A stretch of DNA of 14,851 nucleotides from Terana coerulea. Taxonomy: Eukaryota; Basidiomycota; Agaricomycetes; Polyporales; Phanerochaetaceae. Below, one piece after another: positions 9,590 to 14,851 of this stretch (its first letter is position 1; every line of letters begins with the position of its first letter). The position numbers and the translations under genes were made by a program. The stretch covers positions 1 to 14,851 of the forward strand of contig JAKOGH010000920.1 in the NCBI GenBank assembly GCA_024811115.1. The letters are read 5' to 3'. The notes beneath the pieces were generated by a model. That model searched no databases. It worked only from the letters and a program-made list of their open reading frames with translations, and was not told where the DNA came from.

Positions 9590-10220
9590 GCGGCCGCCAA
9601 GGATAATAACATGATCCTGTTCACGGACGGATCAATGCTGAAAGACAAGGCGACGGGCGTACCCTCCACCGGAGCGGCGACCGGCTGCTTGACTTACAAG
9701 GGAAGCACCACCCAGCCCCACATGACGCCGACGCCCTGGCACAGCACAAGTGGCCCTGTGGCCAGGTGACTGTGTTCGACGCTGAAATGCAAGCCCTATA
9801 TCGGGCATCCTCCGCGCTGTAAAGGAGTCAGATGATGACTTCTATCAGGCTATCAAATCAGGAGAGCTAGACTACCACGCGTGGGCTAAACTCCCTGAGA
9901 ATAAAGAGAAACCATACGTACCCCCCGGTATCGCGAGAGGGATAAGTATGAGTCTCTTACCATATTTATGGACAACAGGGCGGCAGGCATTGCCATCCTG
10001 AAAGCTAAAAACGACTCCAGCCAAATGGAGTCAATTGGCGCATGCAAAGCGCTTCGGGAATGGCTCGATCAGAGCCGGTTCCCGACACGCCGACTTGCAG
10101 TCGTGTGGCAACCGTCCCATTATCACATGGAACATGTCACCGACTTGCACTCTGAGGCTGATGCAGTCGACATACTCGCTAAAGAGGGTGCCGAAATGAA
10201 TCAGCCCACATACACGTCAC
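9590..10220 (+). other. RNase H domain of the LINE
   Basis: The acidic catalytic set can be found: Asp in MILFTDGSM (codon 9626-9628), Glu in VFDAEMQAL (codon 9784-9786), Asp in IFMDNRAAG (codon 9971-9973) and a C-terminal EADAVDILAKEGAE (from 10154). It is split by frame changes between about 9680 and 9960. RNase H in LINEs removes the RNA strand of the cDNA hybrid, and it is typical of I- and Tad-like families. Confidence 0.85.
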
Positions 10221-10439
10221 AATCAGTGGCGAAGCAAAGGCTCTCCCAGCATGCCATACTAAGCTCTGGAAGGCCAAGATGAAGAACATCAAGTACCGAG
10301 GAGCAATCTCTTGGTCGAGAAAGATGAGCATGCTCTCTTCTCAAACATGCCCAAGCGCCACTGGGCGCTGAGAAACTTCGGAACAAAACGAAGTTCTACT
10401 CGAGATTAACGCGCTTCATCACCGGCCACTTCCCTCACG

Positions 10440-10953
10440 GGGAGTTCCGAATGAAGCACGGCAAATGGGAAACCGACAGTGACGGTGTGAGCAAATGGAC
10501 GCCCAAACCCGGGCCGTTGTATTGCCCATGCGACACTGACCACCCGAAGTTCGAGACACGACGGCACATCTTCAGCGAGTGCCCGTTCTGGATCAGACTT
10601 CACAAACCTCCTCGGGTTGTACCCGAGCAGGAGCGATTAGAGCTGATTGCTGCGGAAGCAGCTTCACTTGCAAAATAAGGAGAACCGCCTAGACATGGCG
10701 GACATCGCCATATTCCTATACCTCAATCCGTTGGTTGCAACGTTTGAGTGGGGCGACCTCATACAGGACGCCATTGATCGGCACGGAGACATCCGCACAG
10801 GTGTCTGGTGGCTAAACATTGACTCTTGGGACCGCGAGGATGAATTCATCCGGCAGTGTAATTGAGCGCAAACAGCGCTACTGGGAATGGCGGGCGTCAA
10901 CGCCACGGCCCGAACGGTGGAAAGGCTACCATCAAAACCTTCGGCTGGCATGA
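10440..10953 (+). other. LINE polyprotein C-terminus with Cys/His motif
   Basis: After RNase H comes GEFRMKHGKW, then YCPCDTDHP (Cys codons 10523-10525 and 10529-10531) and RRHIFSECPFW (His codon 10565-10567, Cys codon 10580-10582). The spacing resembles the zinc-finger-like C-terminal motif of fungal LINE polyproteins. The coding signal continues with VATFEWGDLIQDAIDRHG, and after a shift near 10860 with IERKQRYWEWRAS, ending at TGA 10951-10953. Confidence 0.7.
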
Positions 10954-11653
10954 ATTTGTCACGTTCGAAGGAGAGGAGCCCGGGCAGAATCAACAGACAC
11001 CCCTCCGCTTCTATTCGGAGAAGGAGGGAAGTGTCATCCAACATGCTGCGCGGCAGTGGGCATCTGATCACCCAGATGACCCGCTGTTCCACTTGTCTCA
11101 CAAGTGGCTACGCACAATCATATTGACAGCCGGATCAGCACGTTGTCAAAAGAAGTTCTATCTCCCTCAACACATGTCGGAAGACAAGTGGATACAGGAG
11201 AGAGACAAAGACGAGAAGTCTCGCCGCAAACACAAAGAAAATATTGAGTGTCACACAGCCTCAGGGCATGTACACGGACATCATGGGAAGGAGCTCTTCT
11301 CCCATTACCTAAAGCAGCGCTCAAGGCGAACCGGAAGAAATACCGGAAGGCCAAAGAGCGCAGGGACGGGAGGACCCCGGCCCGTAGCGCGACCGCTCGA
11401 GACCACCTGTACCGCCTTTGGCTGGGTGCACACCGTGTCGTGTCTGTGCAATCAAAATTCTCACCTTAGCTTCCATCGGGCCGGCGCGCATCTGCATTAT
11501 CACTTGTGTGGCGACGTGCTTTTGCGCTTATCGCGCTGCGCGCTTTCTTGCCGGGAAGGCTCTGTGAACCGGGGTGACTCCTGCGGGGATCGGATGTCCG
11601 GAAACTCGGGCCGACTCACGAGCGGAGGGAAGAAATTCTCTTACTGCGACTGA
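10862..11653 (+). CDS. Open frame of about 263 codons in the LINE 3' region, function unknown
   Basis: This frame stays open for 263 codons, the longest uninterrupted frame in the element. Its first part overlaps the polyprotein C-terminus, and it lacks an ATG at its upstream end. The stretch FVTFEGEEPGQ through QWASDHPDDPLFHLSHKW (about 10950-11110) has the character of real protein, and a Lys/Arg/Glu-rich segment follows. The C-terminal third looks like translated UTR. The first internal ATG giving a sizeable product is in HMSEDKWIQERDKDEK (about 11175). No domain is recognised. It could be a third ORF, a displaced coding remnant, or chance in GC-rich DNA. Confidence 0.25.
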   Translation: MSANSATGNGGRQRHGPNGGKATIKTFGWHEFVTFEGEEPGQNQQTPLRFYSEKEGSVIQHAARQWASDHPDDPLFHLSHKWLRTIILTAGSARCQKKFYLPQHMSEDKWIQERDKDEKSRRKHKENIECHTASGHVHGHHGKELFSHYLKQRSRRTGRNTGRPKSAGTGGPRPVARPLETTCTAFGWVHTVSCLCNQNSHLSFHRAGAHLHYHLCGDVLLRLSRCALSCREGSVNRGDSCGDRMSGNSGRLTSGGKKFSYCD

Positions 11654-11781
11654 GGGAGCTCGTGAAAGGCCTACCATTTTCTTAAACCGACTGGATTGGT
11701 TTCAAAGCCGCGCCCGTGCCTAGGTATCACATGTGTAGCATAGGGCATGTTCCCTGCACTTTAAATACAATTTGGAGTAAT

Positions 11782-11800
11782 AAAAAAAAAAAAAAAAAAA
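11782..11800 (+). repeat. Poly(A) tail of the LINE (19 A)
   Basis: A run of 19 A directly precedes the right target-site duplication. The A-run is preceded by GTAAT, so AATAAA is formed at the boundary. This fixes the 3' end and plus orientation of the element. Confidence 0.95.
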
Positions 11801-11812
11801 GTGCGAAAAGTT
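11801..11812 (+). repeat. Target-site duplication, right copy (GTGCGAAAAGTT)
   Basis: Exact 12-bp match to 4469-4480, starting at the first base after the poly(A). Downstream sequence diverges after 12 bp (GCCG versus CACC), as expected if the left copy is followed by the 5' end of the element. Confidence 0.92.
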
Positions 11813-12889
11813 GCCGTTGACGCTAGTGCTGAATCTGAGATCTGCGATACAGCCATCCAATCACAATCCAGAGCCGATCCTGGCTTCGGGAGTTCTTGGC
11901 GTCTAATTATTCCTCTTCCTTCCAACTTCCTTCCACACCGTCACCGGATTCGACCCTCGCTCCTGGCAAAGTTTTTCGTGGCACGCACCTGGACCGGACC
12001 GTCACAAACGTCTGCAGTGCGTCGTGTTGAGCTATCAAGAATAGATGGCTAGATGTAAACTCTACTACTCCACTCCTGGTCGTGCAGTGGCAGAAGGTTT
12101 CTCTCGTGTAAGGCATGTTCCTACCGCGCTCTCACGCACTATTTGAGCCCGTATGTTGGCAACTGTCACTTAATGCTCGATTGTTATTGGATGCTCATTC
12201 TAGTGTGCGACAGGACAGCTGTGTAGGGAACAAAGTTGGGCCTTTATAGTCACTTGCACCCTGCCAATCGTTATCTCGAATTTTGCCCATGAAGTATTGA
12301 GCTCAAGATCGCATGTGGCATGGATCATCTCGCTCCTATCGGTGCAAGACAATAACATTACATAATCAGATGGCCGTTCATGACTTGCGCATGGGCACGA
12401 CCGGCGAACCTGGAGTGCTTGGTGAGCTCAGTCAGGCCCTCTTTGTGGTTCCGAGTCGGCCTCAGGAATCATGAGTCAAAGCAACACCAGATCTCTCCCT
12501 CCGTTTCTGCCACCGTATGCTGGCATAACGCATATTTCATAATGCTTTTCATTTATCACTGTTAGCCGCAGTGCGGTCTCATGCAGGCAATGCGCAAGGC
12601 GCTCGCGCAGACCAGGGATAGACAGTTCATCCAGTTGCGGTCGGCTTCAGCACGTCGACTGTGTCGTCACTGCCCTTTTAGGATGAGTTATCGAAGGTCA
12701 GTGCGATCCATCCACAGTAAGTGCTATGACCAAATGGAGGTGCTCTTGCGGCGGAGGATCGTGATGCGACATATGAAGTGGAGATGCACGCATATAAAAC
12801 CTGCGACAGTGCCTTATCGAGAGCCAGCATCTCTTCGCCCCGCTTCGTCCAACACTTCAAGTTCCCCTCATCCAGGTTAATACCCACCG
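11813..12889. other. Gene-free intergenic DNA upstream of OYE; former upstream region of RRS1
   Basis: About 1.08 kb without a convincing gene. Open frames here are under 100 codons and lack recognisable domains or splice-linked partners. Before the insertion this DNA was contiguous with the left duplication, so it is the ancestral upstream region of RRS1 as well as of the OYE gene. I see no tRNA and no repeat apart from C/T-rich patches near 11910-11935. Confidence 0.6.
12793..12798 (+). promoter_or_regulatory. Putative TATA box of the OYE gene
   Basis: TATAAA lies 92-97 bp upstream of the OYE start codon, within the usual distance for a fungal core promoter. It is a short match and would need transcript-start data to confirm. 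Confidence 0.4.
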
Positions 12890-14435
<1,546 letters not shown>

Positions 14436-14851
14436 TTGTACACCGTCTAGAGGTCTCGGGGCCCTTGTATCAGTAACCACTCATGTCAATTGCGTTGAAT
14501 ACACTCTGCATATTCAGTATAGGTCATTACAGATGGAATGGCGCGTTCTCAGCGTGATTTAACTCATAATATATCATCCCCGGGCGAAGATGACGACAAT
14601 GATACCTATAGTACACAAACAGTAACAGTGACAAACTCATGCGAAGTATGATCGTGAACAGTCGCCACATACAGTGCTTTGCATATGAAACCGGAAACGC
14701 CAGATTTTCTCGCCTTGTTTGTCCTGTACAAATAGAGCCTTATAAGGTAAGGGAACAGTCACAGGGCGTCATTGTGAGCAGCGAGCGTGACAAGCCAGTA
14801 ATTACGAGGAATATATGTGATACCTCAGAGAACAGTCAAATACGCAACACA
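14436..14851. other. 3' flank of OYE, no gene seen
   Basis: These 416 bp hold the OYE 3' UTR and unassigned AT-richer DNA. On neither strand did I see an open frame with coding character, an RNA gene or a repeat. Confidence 0.5.

Larger units (their letters stand above)
5600..10953 (+). pseudogene. LINE polyprotein (endonuclease-RT-RNase H), frame broken many times as sequenced
   Basis: Coding-like sequence runs from about 5600 to TGA 10951-10953 and switches frame at least ten times. An acidic N-terminal part (for example HNFEELPPPSLITE near 5855-5895 and RVTIEDIDDTAFSEEP near 6000) precedes the endonuclease at about 6119. Several breaks are repaired by changing one homopolymer by one base: GG 6782-6783 (-1), CCC 7882-7884 (+1), AAA 8001-8003 (-1) and TTT 8233-8235 (+1). 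Each such repair joins conserved LINE motifs. The last coding stretch ends in IERKQRYWEWRASTPRPERW and a short tail. It is called a pseudogene because the sequence as given cannot make the protein, but an intact gene with base-calling errors is a serious alternative. The product would nick target DNA and copy the element RNA into it. Confidence 0.8.
4481..11800 (+). mobile_element. Complete-looking non-LTR retrotransposon (Tad/I-like LINE with RNase H)
   Basis: The element is about 7.3 kb. Its 3' end is defined by a 19-nt A-run and both ends by a perfect 12-bp target-site duplication. In order it carries an 816-bp leader, a short ATG-initiated frame at 5297, a long region coding for an AP-type endonuclease, a reverse transcriptase with YVDD, an RNase H and a C-terminal Cys/His motif, then a 3' region and poly(A). 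No long terminal repeats are seen. Endonuclease plus RNase H in one polyprotein is typical of the I/Tad group, and Tad-like LINEs are common in fungi; the clade is an inference from domain content, not from a tree. Frame changes are frequent, but several map to short homopolymers like those in the host genes nearby. The endonuclease, RT and RNase H signature residues are all present. It lies head-to-head with RRS1 and co-directional with the OYE gene. Confidence 0.93.

Noticed and set aside
11801..12889. Small frames (up to 99 codons) as genes between the LINE and OYE
   Set aside because: No domains, splice-linked partners or good start contexts; treated as promoter/intergenic DNA.

Overview
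This window looks like nuclear DNA from a filamentous fungus, probably a basidiomycete (Agaricomycotina-like). The genes are GC-rich and cut by many short GT-AG introns of about 46-65 nt. The recognisable proteins are eukaryotic: transcription factor TFIIB, the ribosome-assembly factor Rrs1 and an Old Yellow Enzyme-type flavin oxidoreductase. They share the window with a Tad/I-like LINE carrying an RNase H domain. The organism is inferred from gene structure and protein content only.

Layout. Positions 9-1469 (minus) hold a multi-exon gene of unknown function that runs to or past the left edge. Its exons can be assembled from phase-consistent introns. A 416-bp gap separates it from the divergent TFIIB gene (1886-3002, plus). 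TFIIB converges on RRS1 (3228-4401, minus). A complete-looking non-LTR retrotransposon of about 7.3 kb (4481-11800, plus) sits 67 bp upstream of the RRS1 start codon. It is bounded by a perfect 12-bp target-site duplication (GTGCGAAAAGTT at 4469-4480 and 11801-11812) and ends in 19 A. About 1.1 kb of gene-free DNA follows, then a six-exon Old Yellow Enzyme gene (12890-14435, plus). No gene is visible in the last 416 bp.

Removing the insertion makes RRS1 and the OYE gene a head-to-head pair with about 1.15 kb between start codons. The LINE therefore landed in that shared intergenic region, very close to RRS1, and moved most of the upstream DNA of RRS1 7.3 kb away. The LINE encodes an AP-type endonuclease, a reverse transcriptase with YVDD, an RNase H with its acidic residues and a C-terminal Cys/His motif. 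The reading frame is broken by many single-base shifts.

A key observation for anyone using this sequence is that the three host genes carry the same kind of defect. TFIIB has two +1 shifts, RRS1 a -1 and a +1, and OYE a -1, all at short homopolymers. Correcting one base at each restores family-conserved protein and gives total coding lengths divisible by three. The simplest reading is homopolymer-length error in the assembly, so the LINE may be much less decayed than it looks. I found no CRISPR array, tRNA, rRNA or bacterial-type system.
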